Counted from the stretch's first letter, positions 16,470-25,304 are shown. The stretch is DNA of 43,053 bases from Bacteroidia bacterium (GCA_016786925.1 JAEUTU010000006.1:1-43053); one strand, 5' to 3'. Notes: generated from the sequence alone by a model not told the origin. Made by a program: numbers and translations.

Positions 16470-18467
16470 TTAATAGCTCCAAAGTTTTTTCAACTGCTCT
16501 TCGAAACGTGCCTTGGGCAAGAAGTTCCACTCTAAGTCGGCATTCATAGGCACAGGAGTATCTAAACTGGCCGAACGAACCACCGGTGCATCTAAATTCT
16601 CAAAACAATTTTCTGAGATCACTGCAGCTAACTCGCCTCCTATTCCACCTACTAACGTATCTTCATGTAAAATGATAGCTTTTCCTGTTTTATTTACGGA
16701 GTTGATGATCGCTTCTCTATCGAATGGCAACAAGGTACGCAAGTCAACCAGATCGGCAGAGATCTCCGGATGTTTATCCAATACTTCCATTGCCCAATGA
16801 ACACCAATTCCGTAAGTAATAATACTCACATCGTTTCCTTCACGCACCAATTTAGCTTTTCCGATCGGCACCGTAAAATAATCATCCGGCACATCTTCGG
16901 TAATGCTTCTGTACAATGCTTTTTGCTCAAAGAAAATAACAGGATTCGGATCTTCAAATGAGGTTAACAACAAACCTTTTGCATCGCTTGGGAAAGCAGG
17001 ATATACTACTTTCAAACCCGGTGTATGCACAAACCAAGCCTCATTGCTTTGCGAGTGGAATGGTCCGGCAGCTACGGCTGCACCTGTTGGCATACGCACT
17101 ACTACATCGGCATTTTGTCCCCAACGGTAATGTGATTTTGCTAAATTATTAACGATCTGATTGAATCCTTCCGTAACGAAATCGGCAAACTGCATTTCCA
17201 CCATTGCTTTCATTCCATTGATAGAAAGACCGAATCCGCTTCCAACGATGGCCGACTCACACAAAGGAGTGTTACGTACACGTTTTTTACCAAACTCTTC
17301 CACAAAACCTTCCGTGATCTTAAATACACCACCGTACTCCGCAATATCCTGTCCCATCAACACCAGATTGGAATGTTTACGCATCGCCAAACGCATACCA
17401 TCGGAAATAGCATCGATCATGCGCTTGTTGGTTTTGCTGCCTGTTGCTTTTGTTTCCACAAAATCAAAAGGAGCATACATATCGCGCAATTCAAGCTCTG
17501 TATTTGGAGGAGGCAATGTTTCAGCAAAGGCCAATTCCAAACCATGCTCTATCTCTTCCTTGATCTCGGCACGGAAACCTTCGATCATCACTTCATCCAA
17601 CACGCCTTCCGCCAGTAAATATTTTTCAAAATTGTTCAAAGGATCTTTTTTGCCCCAGATATCAAATAGTTCTTTCGGAACATATTTGGTACCCGATGCT
17701 TCCTCATGTCCGCGCATACGGAAAGTGATCAACTCCAATAAAATCGGACGTGGATTTTTGCGGATAGATTCCAACAAACGTTTTAATGTATCATATACTT
17801 CCAATACATTGTTGCCATCCACTTGCACCGCTTCCATTCCGTAACCAATTCCTTTATCAATGAATTGTTTGCAACGGAATTGCTCATTACTTGGCGTAGA
17901 TAAGCCGTACCCGTTGTTCTCAACTGTAAAAATAACCGGCAGATCCCAAACGGCAGCCACATTCAATGCTTCGTGAAAATCACCCTCAGAAGCACCACCA
18001 TCACCTGTAAAAACAACAGTTGCTTTATTATTTTCTTTTAAAAGATTTCCTAAGGCGATACCATCGGCCAATCCCATTTGGGGACCGAGGTGGGAGATCA
18101 TACCAATGATCTTGTATTCCTGAGTTCCGAAGTGGAAAGAGCGGTCGCGCCCCTTGGTAAAGCCACTTGGTTTCCCCTGAAACTGACAGAATAAACGGTT
18201 CAAAGGAATACCACGTGAAGTGAATACACCCAAATTACGGTGCATCGGCAAAATGTACTCATCCTTGTCCATTGCCATGGCAATACCAACAGAACCCGCT
18301 TCCTGACCGATACCGCTGAACCATTTAGCAATTTTTCCCTGGCGCAAAAGCACCAGCATCTTTTCCTCGATCATACGAGGCTTTAACACACCTTTGTAAA
18401 GTGCGATCAAGGTATCATCTTTATATTTTTTTCTATCGTAACGGATAGGAGTTTCGGCTGTGATCAT
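16470..18467 (-). CDS. 2-oxoacid dehydrogenase E1 component, fused alpha and beta subunits
   Basis: The 665-residue protein fuses the two E1 subunits of a pyruvate or branched-chain 2-oxoacid dehydrogenase complex, which decarboxylates the 2-oxoacid with thiamine pyrophosphate and passes the acyl group to the lipoyl E2. The alpha half (about 1-320) has GIGQEAGSVG, the LGPQMGLADGIALG helix and the TPP/Mg motif GDGGASEG (155-162) ending with NN at 184-185. The beta half begins at about 335 (RMIDAISDGMRLAMRKHSNLVLMGQDIAEYGG) and ends with the usual C-terminal domain. Whether pyruvate or branched-chain oxoacids are used cannot be read from the sequence. I start it at ATG 18467; an upstream TTG at 18476 is less likely. 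No E2 or E3 gene is adjacent. Confidence 0.94.
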   Translation of the reverse strand: MITAETPIRYDRKKYKDDTLIALYKGVLKPRMIEEKMLVLLRQGKIAKWFSGIGQEAGSVGIAMAMDKDEYILPMHRNLGVFTSRGIPLNRLFCQFQGKPSGFTKGRDRSFHFGTQEYKIIGMISHLGPQMGLADGIALGNLLKENNKATVVFTGDGGASEGDFHEALNVAAVWDLPVIFTVENNGYGLSTPSNEQFRCKQFIDKGIGYGMEAVQVDGNNVLEVYDTLKRLLESIRKNPRPILLELITFRMRGHEEASGTKYVPKELFDIWGKKDPLNNFEKYLLAEGVLDEVMIEGFRAEIKEEIEHGLELAFAETLPPPNTELELRDMYAPFDFVETKATGSKTNKRMIDAISDGMRLAMRKHSNLVLMGQDIAEYGGVFKITEGFVEEFGKKRVRNTPLCESAIVGSGFGLSINGMKAMVEMQFADFVTEGFNQIVNNLAKSHYRWGQNADVVVRMPTGAAVAAGPFHSQSNEAWFVHTPGLKVVYPAFPSDAKGLLLTSFEDPNPVIFFEQKALYRSITEDVPDDYFTVPIGKAKLVREGNDVSIITYGIGVHWAMEVLDKHPEISADLVDLRTLLPFDREAIINSVNKTGKAIILHEDTLVGGIGGELAAVISENCFENLDAPVVRSASLDTPVPMNADLEWNFLPKARFEEQLKKLWSY

Positions 18468-18520
18468 AGAATTCAATTTAACGGATGTAAAATTATTAAA
18501 AATAAGGACTTAAAGGCCTA

Positions 18521-18538
18521 TAATTTTGCGTAATTTTG
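18521..18538 (+). promoter_or_regulatory. Tandem TAATTTTG boxes before a small gene
   Basis: Two exact TAnnTTTG matches, TAATTTTG at 18521-18528 and 18531-18538, lie 10 nt apart. The second ends 8 nt before the ATG at 18547. Confidence 0.45.
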
Positions 18539-18546
18539 CAGGGTAA

Positions 18547-18684
18547 ATGATACAAGAACTGGCAGTATATGGAATTGTTTTGTTAGCTGTTGCTTATGTG
18601 GCATACAGAATATATGGCAGTATCAAAAAAAAGCAGGCCTGTGATAAATGTGAGTTGATGAAAATGGCAAAAGAAAAGAAATAA
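18547..18684 (+). CDS. Small single-span membrane protein with a CxxC motif (FeoB-associated-like)
   Basis: A 45-codon frame (ATG 18547, TAA 18682-18684) encodes one transmembrane helix (residues about 5-23), a basic stretch IKKKQ and then ACDKCELMKMAKEKK with Cys32 and Cys35. Short proteins with one helix and a C-terminal Cys pair are annotated in many Bacteroidota as FeoB-associated Cys-rich membrane proteins; the match is in layout only and no feoB is nearby. Two TAATTTTG promoter boxes precede it. It is divergent from the E1 gene. Codon use and the hydrophobic profile support a real gene. Confidence 0.6.
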   Translation: MIQELAVYGIVLLAVAYVAYRIYGSIKKKQACDKCELMKMAKEKK

Positions 18685-18694
18685 CTCGTTTAGA

Positions 18695-19672
18695 TCACTT
18701 GATAATTATCAATTTATCCTGCATGGCAATTTTTCCATTTAAGTGTATCTGATAAAAATACATACCATTTGAAAATAAATTCTCCTGAATTAAGATCTTC
18801 TTATCATTCGCATTTAGCTTATAACAAGCAATTTTTTTTCCTTCAACAGAATAAACACAAAGATCAGCTTGATCGTTTTCTTCTATTGCATACTCTACGG
18901 TAAAACTTCCATTGTTGGGGTTCGGATACAATTGAAAATCATATTGATTTTCAATCTCACTAACCGATGACAATGTATCATTACAATTAATAACACTTAC
19001 ATCATCGATGTAATAATAGCAACCATCAAAAGGATTTGCTGTATCTGCAATTTGAAAAGTAGTATTACTATCATTCTGAAAATTTCCAATTGTGAGATAC
19101 TCTTCTCCGCCTAATGCTGTATAAATACCTGATATCTTTATCCAATTAACAGTGTCTGTAATAGCTGAATTCCCTGACATTAGTATTTGAGGAGTATAAT
19201 TTAGGACATTCGGTGCTGTTGTGCTAATAGCTGTTGTTGAAAGATAAGCGCCTACATTATTACATCCTTTTTTTAATAGATTCATTAGGTTAATATTGAA
19301 TGTGACAAGATAGCATTGGCCAAATGATAATGTATCAGAGAGCTTAACTTGTATATACTCCCTGTAATCTGAAGCGTTATTTTGTGACGCGAATAATCCC
19401 ATATATGCATTTCCAGAAAATGCAGGTTGAAAAAGTGTTACAGCTCCATTTGACTGAAAAGGAACACCGATACCAGATAAAGCAGTGGCACAAGAATTAT
19501 AATAATCTGAAGTTGCTCCAGTTGGATCATACCATGGCGTAGCTAAATTTGTTTGAGCAGGTCCATTCGGGCAAGATGAATAAGTTTCAAAATCGCCATT
19601 GGGAACTAGGTTTTGTGATTTTGAATATAAAACAATCAATAATAAATAGTAAATAATGAATATTCTTTTCAT
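18695..19672 (-). CDS. Secreted protein with T9SS type A sorting domain (paralog 1)
   Basis: The 325-residue protein has a signal peptide (MKRIFIIYYLLLIVLYSKSQ) followed by NLVPNGDFETYSSCPNGPAQ, the start of a beta-rich domain of about 210 residues shared with the genes at 19733 and 21205. That domain ends in YYYIDDVSVINCNDT. The last 80 residues form a T9SS type A sorting domain (YPNPNNGSFTVEY, then GMYFYQI and DKLIIIK). It should be exported by Sec and moved to the cell surface by T9SS. The shared domain looks like a jelly-roll or carbohydrate-binding fold, but this is a guess. I used ATG 19672 because the frame further upstream runs into the promoter/terminator hairpin. Confidence 0.85.
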   Translation of the reverse strand: MKRIFIIYYLLLIVLYSKSQNLVPNGDFETYSSCPNGPAQTNLATPWYDPTGATSDYYNSCATALSGIGVPFQSNGAVTLFQPAFSGNAYMGLFASQNNASDYREYIQVKLSDTLSFGQCYLVTFNINLMNLLKKGCNNVGAYLSTTAISTTAPNVLNYTPQILMSGNSAITDTVNWIKISGIYTALGGEEYLTIGNFQNDSNTTFQIADTANPFDGCYYYIDDVSVINCNDTLSSVSEIENQYDFQLYPNPNNGSFTVEYAIEENDQADLCVYSVEGKKIACYKLNANDKKILIQENLFSNGMYFYQIHLNGKIAMQDKLIIIK

Positions 19673-19681
19673 AAGTGCATA

Positions 19682-19715
19682 AAAAGCCTTTCTGTAAAGA
19701 TACAAAAAGGCTTTT
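19682..19715 (-). terminator. Composite terminator/promoter hairpin (copy A)
   Basis: Arms AAAAGCCTTT (19682-19691) and AAAGGCTTTT (19706-19715) form a hairpin that would end the gene at 19733. On the minus strand its loop contains TATCTTTA (19702-19695), a -7-like box that could start the mRNA of the gene at 19672. It is identical in sequence to the hairpin at 22176-22209. Confidence 0.65.
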
Positions 19716-19975
19716 CAAAGGACATTTAAAATTTACTTTATGATTACCAGTTTATCTGATTTAACAGATTTACCATTTACACTTATACTATAATAATAGA
19801 TTCCGGCATCCAAATTATTTTCATTTATAGCAATGCTCTTATTATTACTATTTATGAGATAGGAGCTAATTAACTTACCTGCAATATCATAGATATTTAA
19901 AACTGCCTCTTCGTTTTTTTCAAGAGTATATTCCAAAACCATTTGTCCATTGTTAGGATTTGGGTACAGTTTAAA
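19682..19975 (-). repeat. 294-bp duplicated cassette, copy 1
   Basis: This covers the hairpin and the 3' end of the 19733 gene. It aligns without gaps to 22176-22469 at close to 90% identity by eye. Confidence 0.75.
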
Positions 19976-20710
19976 ATCATATTGATTTACAATTTCATTA
20001 ACCGATGACAATGTATCATTGCAATTAATAACACTTACATCATCGATGTAGTAATAACCTTGTGGGTCTAATCCATTTTCAATTAAATGCAATGTATCCG
20101 TATTTGCATCGTCTTTAAAATTCCCTATGGTAATAAAACGCTCACCACCCAATGCTGTATATATTCCGGAAATTTCCATCCAGTTTAACGTATCACTTAA
20201 AAATGTTCCTGTAGGAGAAACAATTTGAGGAGTATAAGGGAATGGGAGGTAGTTGCTACTTGTGATAGGATTGTTAGAAAAAAGCATGCCGATCTCTGAT
20301 ATTACAATTGGCATATAGGTATTAAAAAAGGAACTCATCCCTGCATGGCTGACATAAAAACTGACACAATAATTTTCTCCGGCAATAAGCGTATCTAATA
20401 GCTGAGCTTGAATATAATCCCTAATAGATGAAGATGTTGAACCATAAACACAAACTGAAGAATATGCTAAACCAGTCCTCGCAATTTGATAGCCCCAAAC
20501 ATTTAAAGATTGGTATCCTGTTGTGCCGCATTGGTTGAAATAGTCAGGAGTTGAAGCGCTTGGGCTATACCATGGACTTGCAAGGTTAATCTGTCCACCA
20601 CTATTGGGACATTGAGTATTGTCTTCAAAACTCCAATTTGGGACTAAATTTTGAGCTTTAATAGTAATCAATACTGAATAAAAAATAACAAATAGAATTA
20701 TCTTTTTCAT
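19733..20710 (-). CDS. Secreted protein with T9SS type A sorting domain (paralog 2)
   Basis: The 325-residue protein has a signal peptide (MKKIILFVIFYSVLITIKAQ), the shared domain beginning NLVPNWSFEDNTQCPNSGGQ and ending YYYIDDVSVINCNDT, and a type A sorting domain (LYPNPNNGQMVLEY to SDKLVIIK). The sorting domain is almost identical to that of the 1025-residue protein at 22227, not to that of its closer relative at 18695, which points to gene conversion. Start ATG 20710 gives the signal peptide; an upstream extension would cross the hairpin at 20721-20751. It is presumably a surface or secreted protein; the ligand is unknown. Confidence 0.85.
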   Translation of the reverse strand: MKKIILFVIFYSVLITIKAQNLVPNWSFEDNTQCPNSGGQINLASPWYSPSASTPDYFNQCGTTGYQSLNVWGYQIARTGLAYSSVCVYGSTSSSIRDYIQAQLLDTLIAGENYCVSFYVSHAGMSSFFNTYMPIVISEIGMLFSNNPITSSNYLPFPYTPQIVSPTGTFLSDTLNWMEISGIYTALGGERFITIGNFKDDANTDTLHLIENGLDPQGYYYIDDVSVINCNDTLSSVNEIVNQYDFKLYPNPNNGQMVLEYTLEKNEEAVLNIYDIAGKLISSYLINSNNKSIAINENNLDAGIYYYSISVNGKSVKSDKLVIIK

Positions 20711-20720
20711 GAGAAAAACA

Positions 20721-20751
20721 GAACCTTTACACAAAGATAGTGTAAAGGTTC
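20721..20751 (-). terminator. Composite terminator/promoter hairpin (site B)
   Basis: Perfect 12-bp arms GAACCTTTACAC (20721-20732) and GTGTAAAGGTTC (20740-20751) surround a 7-nt loop. On the minus strand TATCTTTG (20739-20732) fills the loop and matches TAnnTTTG exactly. T residues follow the 3' arm on the minus strand. It lies between the truncated gene ending at 20774 and the gene starting at 20710. Confidence 0.7.
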
Positions 20752-20773
20752 TATATGTTTGAATTTTCAATTG

Positions 20774-21184
20774 TTATTTAATAATAACCAATTTGTCTTT
20801 TTTTACCAATTTATCATTAATTGTTATTTGATAAGAATAGATACCAGCTTCTAATTGATCTTCATTAACCAGAAGTGATTTATTCTTGCCATTTATCATA
20901 TACGTATTAATTTTTTTACCAGTTAAATCATAAATAGCAAGTACAGCATTATCTGTTTCTTCAATGGTATACTCCAAAACCATTTGTCCATTATTCGGAT
21001 TCGGATACAATTTAAATCTTTTATCCATTGTAGTTTCGGCAGTAGGAGTATTCTCAACTGTCATTTGTCGAACAGCAGTATTACAGTTATCAGCAAATTC
21101 TATCCACTCATTTTCGATGGTACTGTATAGCACTCTTGCTTGCCAAACGGCATTTCCTCCTTCTAAAGGACATTGCAATTCCAG
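20774..21184 (-). pseudogene. 5'-truncated remnant of a beta-helix T9SS protein
   Basis: About 134 codons here match the C-terminus of the 1025-residue protein at 22227: QCPxEGGNAVWQARVLYSTIENEWIEF, then ENTP, FKLYPNPNNGQMVLEYTIE and the type A sorting domain ending KKDKLVIIK. Homology begins sharply at the QCP codons. Three codons further upstream there is an in-frame TGA (minus strand, 21187-21185), and the only possible starts are a TTG or internal codons. No signal peptide is present, so a product could not be exported. It lies 20 nt after the stop of the gene at 21205, as if a recombination event left it there. Confidence 0.8.
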
Positions 21185-21204
21185 TCACATTTCATAACAT
21201 AGTA

Positions 21205-22161
21205 CTACCTTACTAGTTGCACAAAGCCTTTGTATGTTTTTTCGGGAGTAGAAATTAAATAAAAATAAGTTCCTTCAACGCATAGCATTCCACTTGTTGT
21301 TCGTCCATCCCATTTGTAAGTGCCTTGTGTGGTAAATGGTGGTGCAATGCCTGCTACCAAAACTCCCCAACGGTTGTAAATTTGCACTTGTGTTTTTTCC
21401 GGTAGATTATTCAAAACCCATTGTTCATTAATTCCATCATTATTGGGTGTAAATATATTAGCAATGCTTGCTTCATCAAATGGCTTGGTTGTGTCGCAAT
21501 CAATAACACTTATATCGTCAACAAAATAGTAAGAAAAGGGAGAAAATGGTGCACCCCAATAAATTGTATCACTAGTAGATATGCTATTAAAATTCCCTAG
21601 TGTTAAATACTTCTCCCCTCCATTTGCAGTATAAACGCCTGAAATTAATTGCCAATTTAAAGTATCTGTATAATAATAATTTGGAGGTGATTCAATATGA
21701 GCAGGAACATTTATTTCATTTGTTATTGGAAGTGAAATTTGTGAATTAGAAAAATGAGCCCCTAATTTTGCTAAAGCAACATTAGACGATCGATTTAACA
21801 CGACATAAAATTCAAGACAGTATTTGTGATTTTTTTTCAAACTATCTAGTAATTCAATTTCTAAATACTCTATACTAAAATCTCCAAGTTGCAATACTAT
21901 TATTCCTGCATAAGCATTTCCAGTATTTGCATACTGAAAATCTGAATTAATGGGAACGCCCATAGTAACACTACATGAGTTATAATAATCAGGAGTGGAT
22001 AATGTTGGGTTAAGCCAATTTTGAGCAAAATTTATTTGACCAGGGCTATTGGGGCATTGAATTGTATCCTCAAAACTCCAATTGGGGACAAAATTTTGCG
22101 CCTTTTGTTCTAGAGATAAAAAAAATAATCCAACAATTAATATATGATATATTTTATTCAT
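21205..22161 (-). CDS. Secreted protein with T9SS type B (gliding-associated) C-terminal domain (paralog 3)
   Basis: The 318-residue protein has a signal peptide (MNKIYHILIVGLFFLSLEQKAQ) and the same N-terminal domain as paralogs 1 and 2 (NFVPNWSFEDTIQCPNSPGQ to YYFVDDISVIDCDTT). Its C-terminus is different. IFTPNNDGINEQWVLNNLPE, QIYNRWGVLV, YKWDGRT and VEGTYFYLI, ending in KGFVQLVR, form a type B sorting domain (gliding motility-associated C-terminal domain). Type B cargo is also exported by T9SS but is handled differently from type A. Start ATG 22161 gives the signal peptide and falls after the promoter hairpin. Co-located paralogs with different sorting domains are a notable feature of this locus. 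Confidence 0.87.
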   Translation of the reverse strand: MNKIYHILIVGLFFLSLEQKAQNFVPNWSFEDTIQCPNSPGQINFAQNWLNPTLSTPDYYNSCSVTMGVPINSDFQYANTGNAYAGIIVLQLGDFSIEYLEIELLDSLKKNHKYCLEFYVVLNRSSNVALAKLGAHFSNSQISLPITNEINVPAHIESPPNYYYTDTLNWQLISGVYTANGGEKYLTLGNFNSISTSDTIYWGAPFSPFSYYFVDDISVIDCDTTKPFDEASIANIFTPNNDGINEQWVLNNLPEKTQVQIYNRWGVLVAGIAPPFTTQGTYKWDGRTTSGMLCVEGTYFYLISTPEKTYKGFVQLVR

Positions 22162-22175
22162 ACACTGATTAAATG

Positions 22176-22209
22176 AAAAGCCTTTCTGTAAAGATACAAA
22201 AAGGCTTTT
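22176..22209 (-). terminator. Composite terminator/promoter hairpin (copy C)
   Basis: It has the same 34-nt hairpin as at 19682-19715, with arms 22176-22185 and 22200-22209. On the minus strand TATCTTTA (22196-22189) sits in the loop. It follows the stop of the gene at 22227 and precedes the start at 22161. The T run after the 3' arm is short. Confidence 0.6.
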
Positions 22210-22469
22210 CAAAAAAAATTTAAAATTTACTTTATGATTATTAGTTTATCTGATTTAACAGATTTACCTTTTACACTTATGCAATAATAATAGATTCCGC
22301 CATCCAAACTATTTTCATTTATGGCAATACTTTTATTATTACTGTTTATGAGATCGGTGCGGATTAACTTACCTGCAATATCATAAATATTTAAAATGGC
22401 CTCTTCGTTTTTTTCAATAGTATACTCCAAAACCATTTGTCCATTGTTAGGATTGGGATACAGTTTAAA
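22176..22469 (-). repeat. 294-bp duplicated cassette, copy 2
   Basis: This covers the hairpin and the last 80 or so codons of the 22227 gene. It aligns without gaps to 19682-19975; most differences fall in coding positions and many are conservative. Confidence 0.75.
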
Positions 22470-25304
22470 TCTATTATCCATTATAGTTTCAGTAGTAGGT
22501 GTATTCTCAAGAGTCATTTGTCGAACAGAAGCATCACAATTATCAATAAACTCTATCCACTCATTTTCAATAGTGCTATACAATACTCTTGCTTGCCAAA
22601 CGGCATTTCCACCCTCGAAAGGACATTGCTCTGCAATTGCCAAAAGCTCATCTTTCTCTGTTTGGGTAAACATGTATTCATTGTTATTCAGGTAGTTCAA
22701 ATACAAAGCATTGAATACTTTTTGATTATTCTCCACCACATTATTAGCAAATAGACTACTATTGAGAGCCGATGCAAGTGCAGCATCATTTAATTTTAAA
22801 GCATTATCTACTTGTTTTAATTTACCCATGCTTTCTACTTGCACACTGTCATAAAAATTTTGAAGTGTAGCATTGTTTATTGCGCCATTTGCTTCCAGTT
22901 TATCAAAAGCATATTTTTTATGGCTATACTGATGTTCTTCTCCGTAAACAGGATAAGCACTTTCATCCGTAGCAAGCGAAGTAAGTAAGGTCGTTTCATT
23001 TGTAGTAGTGGTGCTACTCATAGCACTTGTTCCTGCTCCACCAACTGGAGCCATTTGTATTATGATTGTTCCACAAGATATTGGAGAGCCTGTAGCAGTG
23101 TTTATCCCTCCAAGTCCAACAGAATAAGGAGTTCCTGTACCTAAATTAAAACTAGGAATACCAGTAAATCCAGCCGGAGCACCTGTACTATTTATAAACA
23201 ATTTAGATAAATTATTTGCAGTAGTAGTATTTTCCGTATACGTATGCGCTGTAAAATCTGTTGTAACAGATGACCACCATAAGCCGCAAGGCAAGGATGC
23301 TGTTCCTTGTGCTCCTACTTCTCCGTTAGTTCGCAATACAAAACCGCGGTTTCCTTTGTCTAAAGCATTATTACGTAATGTACTATTGATACATGAACCA
23401 ACAAAGGTCATACTCTCACCCATGTTTGAAATTTTATTGCAGGTAATTTGGTTTTCAGTACTACCCGTAATAAAAATTCCTTTAAAACCAACAGGTGTCA
23501 TATTAACAGGGGAATAAACAGGTGAAATATTGATATTTTGATTGTCGTGGATCTTTACTCCTTTACAATTGCTTATTTTGATTGCATTTACAGCAGTTCC
23601 ATTGTTTTTTACCTGAAGTTGTGTATTACTGCGTATCACCAAGCTGTTCTTTACATTGGTTGCAGTTACACAATTGTAGGCTTGTGTAATGGTATTGTAT
23701 TGAATTTTTATTTTATCAACAGGTGTTGTACTACCGGTATTTGAAACATCACTAAAATTGACACCATTCGTACAAAAGCCACTTGCGTTAGATGTGATAG
23801 TGTTATTTTCTATAATTATTTCTTGAGAATTAATATTCCCTGTTGTTGAGCGGTTAATCCAAACAGCGTTATTACAGTTGGTAACTGTATTTTCGGAAAC
23901 TGTTATTGTATTCCCGTTAGCGGGTTTTATCAGCAACCCAACATTTCCATAATTGATACCAGTTGAAGTACTGGAGTTTGTAATCGCATTATTTTTTACT
24001 GTATATGTTTTATAATCGTTCAGCTCCATAGCTCGGTAACAATTACTAAAAGAATTCGGCTGATAAATTGTTCCGCTGCCTCCAATTGTAACAGTGTAAT
24101 TTCCTGTTGCAGTTCCTGCTGTTCGTATTCCTATACCATAAATATTAGTACAAAGGAAACAGGTTGTACTTAATAAATTCTGAAAAACGTTATTGTATAC
24201 AACTGCGTTTGTTCTTATAAGATTAATGCCACATTTTAATTGATCAAAAGCATTTTGATAATTTGCCAAATAATCAATCCCAATATTCAAACCGGCAACA
24301 TCAGTAGCATAAATTCCATAGACAGATTTTTCTGAAATGGTTGTCGTATTGTTATGCTTACAAATTGTAGGAGTATAAGTATTAATGTTTGTCCAAATAG
24401 AATTTAGACTAGGATTAGATGATGGTGTTGTTGACAATGGAATGTCTCTACAAGTAAAAAGTGTTCTTGTAATTGAAAAATTAGGTGTAGTAGTATTAGT
24501 TGAAAATTCAATTCCGGTATGATTTTTATTAAAAATGGCTACATCAACCACCCCGGAAGCCCCTTGTTGAACTAAAACAGCTTTTTTTGCATCCTCAATA
24601 ACAGAACTCGACTCAATTCGAACTGAACCTCCATTTTCTACAATTATTCCATCCCACATTTTACAACAGCTATAAAGATGAGATTTATTTATAATACTGA
24701 GACCGAATGTGTTCTGAACAATTATTTTAGCATCAGTACCCATTATTACATTACATCCACTGAATGACAAATTTTGATTCACAAACAAAACGCCATTAAT
24801 CCTAATATTTGCATTAGTTATTGTCGTTAAGCCTCCAAAAGCGGTGCTCGCATCAGTGCCATTAGGGATATCATAGTTTAGTGGTATACTACAATTTGCA
24901 GGACCAGGAGTTACTATCACTGTAACAGTTGGGCTAGATAATATGTAATCTAACTGAAGATAGTCGGGATCAGTATACTGTGCTTTAAAATAATGTAAGT
25001 TATAAGTCCCAGGAGTATTATAAGTACAACAAAAAGTGGTTCCATCCATTTGAACATAAGGTGCTGTACATGAAGAACCATCTAGAACATCCCATGTATT
25101 AATGGCTAATTCCTTTGGCATTGTAAAGCAAAGTTCTTCCCCTTGACATATAGTTATTAAGTTGGCATTCTCTATATCTTGACAAACTATTTGGCCTGTG
25201 GATGTTACCACAGCACATACTGTCTCACCATTATTAATAGAACTTTGCGCCTGCATATTTTTCAAACAAAAAAGTATGCAAAAAAGATAAAGTAGTTTTT
25301 TCAT
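22227..25304 (-). CDS. Large secreted right-handed beta-helix protein with T9SS type A sorting domain
   Basis: The 1025-residue protein has a signal peptide (MKKLLYLFCILFCLKNMQAQ). An N-terminal Cys-rich beta region follows (to about 150), then a long stretch (about 150-650) of short repeating strands with Asn ladders such as VSENTVTNCNNAVWI, IIIENNTITSNASGF and IKISNCKGVKIHDNQ. This is typical of a right-handed parallel beta-helix (pectate lyase/NosD type). A linker rich in Thr and Ser leads to a helical region (LNDAALASALNSSLFANNVV) and a type A sorting domain (LYPNPNNGQMVLEYTIE). It should be displayed on the surface, perhaps binding or cleaving a polysaccharide; no catalytic residues can be assigned. 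A truncated paralog of its C-terminus lies at 20774. Confidence 0.85.
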   Translation of the reverse strand: MKKLLYLFCILFCLKNMQAQSSINNGETVCAVVTSTGQIVCQDIENANLITICQGEELCFTMPKELAINTWDVLDGSSCTAPYVQMDGTTFCCTYNTPGTYNLHYFKAQYTDPDYLQLDYILSSPTVTVIVTPGPANCSIPLNYDIPNGTDASTAFGGLTTITNANIRINGVLFVNQNLSFSGCNVIMGTDAKIIVQNTFGLSIINKSHLYSCCKMWDGIIVENGGSVRIESSSVIEDAKKAVLVQQGASGVVDVAIFNKNHTGIEFSTNTTTPNFSITRTLFTCRDIPLSTTPSSNPSLNSIWTNINTYTPTICKHNNTTTISEKSVYGIYATDVAGLNIGIDYLANYQNAFDQLKCGINLIRTNAVVYNNVFQNLLSTTCFLCTNIYGIGIRTAGTATGNYTVTIGGSGTIYQPNSFSNCYRAMELNDYKTYTVKNNAITNSSTSTGINYGNVGLLIKPANGNTITVSENTVTNCNNAVWINRSTTGNINSQEIIIENNTITSNASGFCTNGVNFSDVSNTGSTTPVDKIKIQYNTITQAYNCVTATNVKNSLVIRSNTQLQVKNNGTAVNAIKISNCKGVKIHDNQNINISPVYSPVNMTPVGFKGIFITGSTENQITCNKISNMGESMTFVGSCINSTLRNNALDKGNRGFVLRTNGEVGAQGTASLPCGLWWSSVTTDFTAHTYTENTTTANNLSKLFINSTGAPAGFTGIPSFNLGTGTPYSVGLGGINTATGSPISCGTIIIQMAPVGGAGTSAMSSTTTTNETTLLTSLATDESAYPVYGEEHQYSHKKYAFDKLEANGAINNATLQNFYDSVQVESMGKLKQVDNALKLNDAALASALNSSLFANNVVENNQKVFNALYLNYLNNNEYMFTQTEKDELLAIAEQCPFEGGNAVWQARVLYSTIENEWIEFIDNCDASVRQMTLENTPTTETIMDNRFKLYPNPNNGQMVLEYTIEKNEEAILNIYDIAGKLIRTDLINSNNKSIAINENSLDGGIYYYCISVKGKSVKSDKLIIIK

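Noticed and set aside
17161..17844. A 227-codon open frame on the plus strand inside the E1 fusion gene
   Set aside because: It is antisense to a well-supported enzyme gene, has no recognisable domain or promoter, and is explained by the base composition of the opposite strand.
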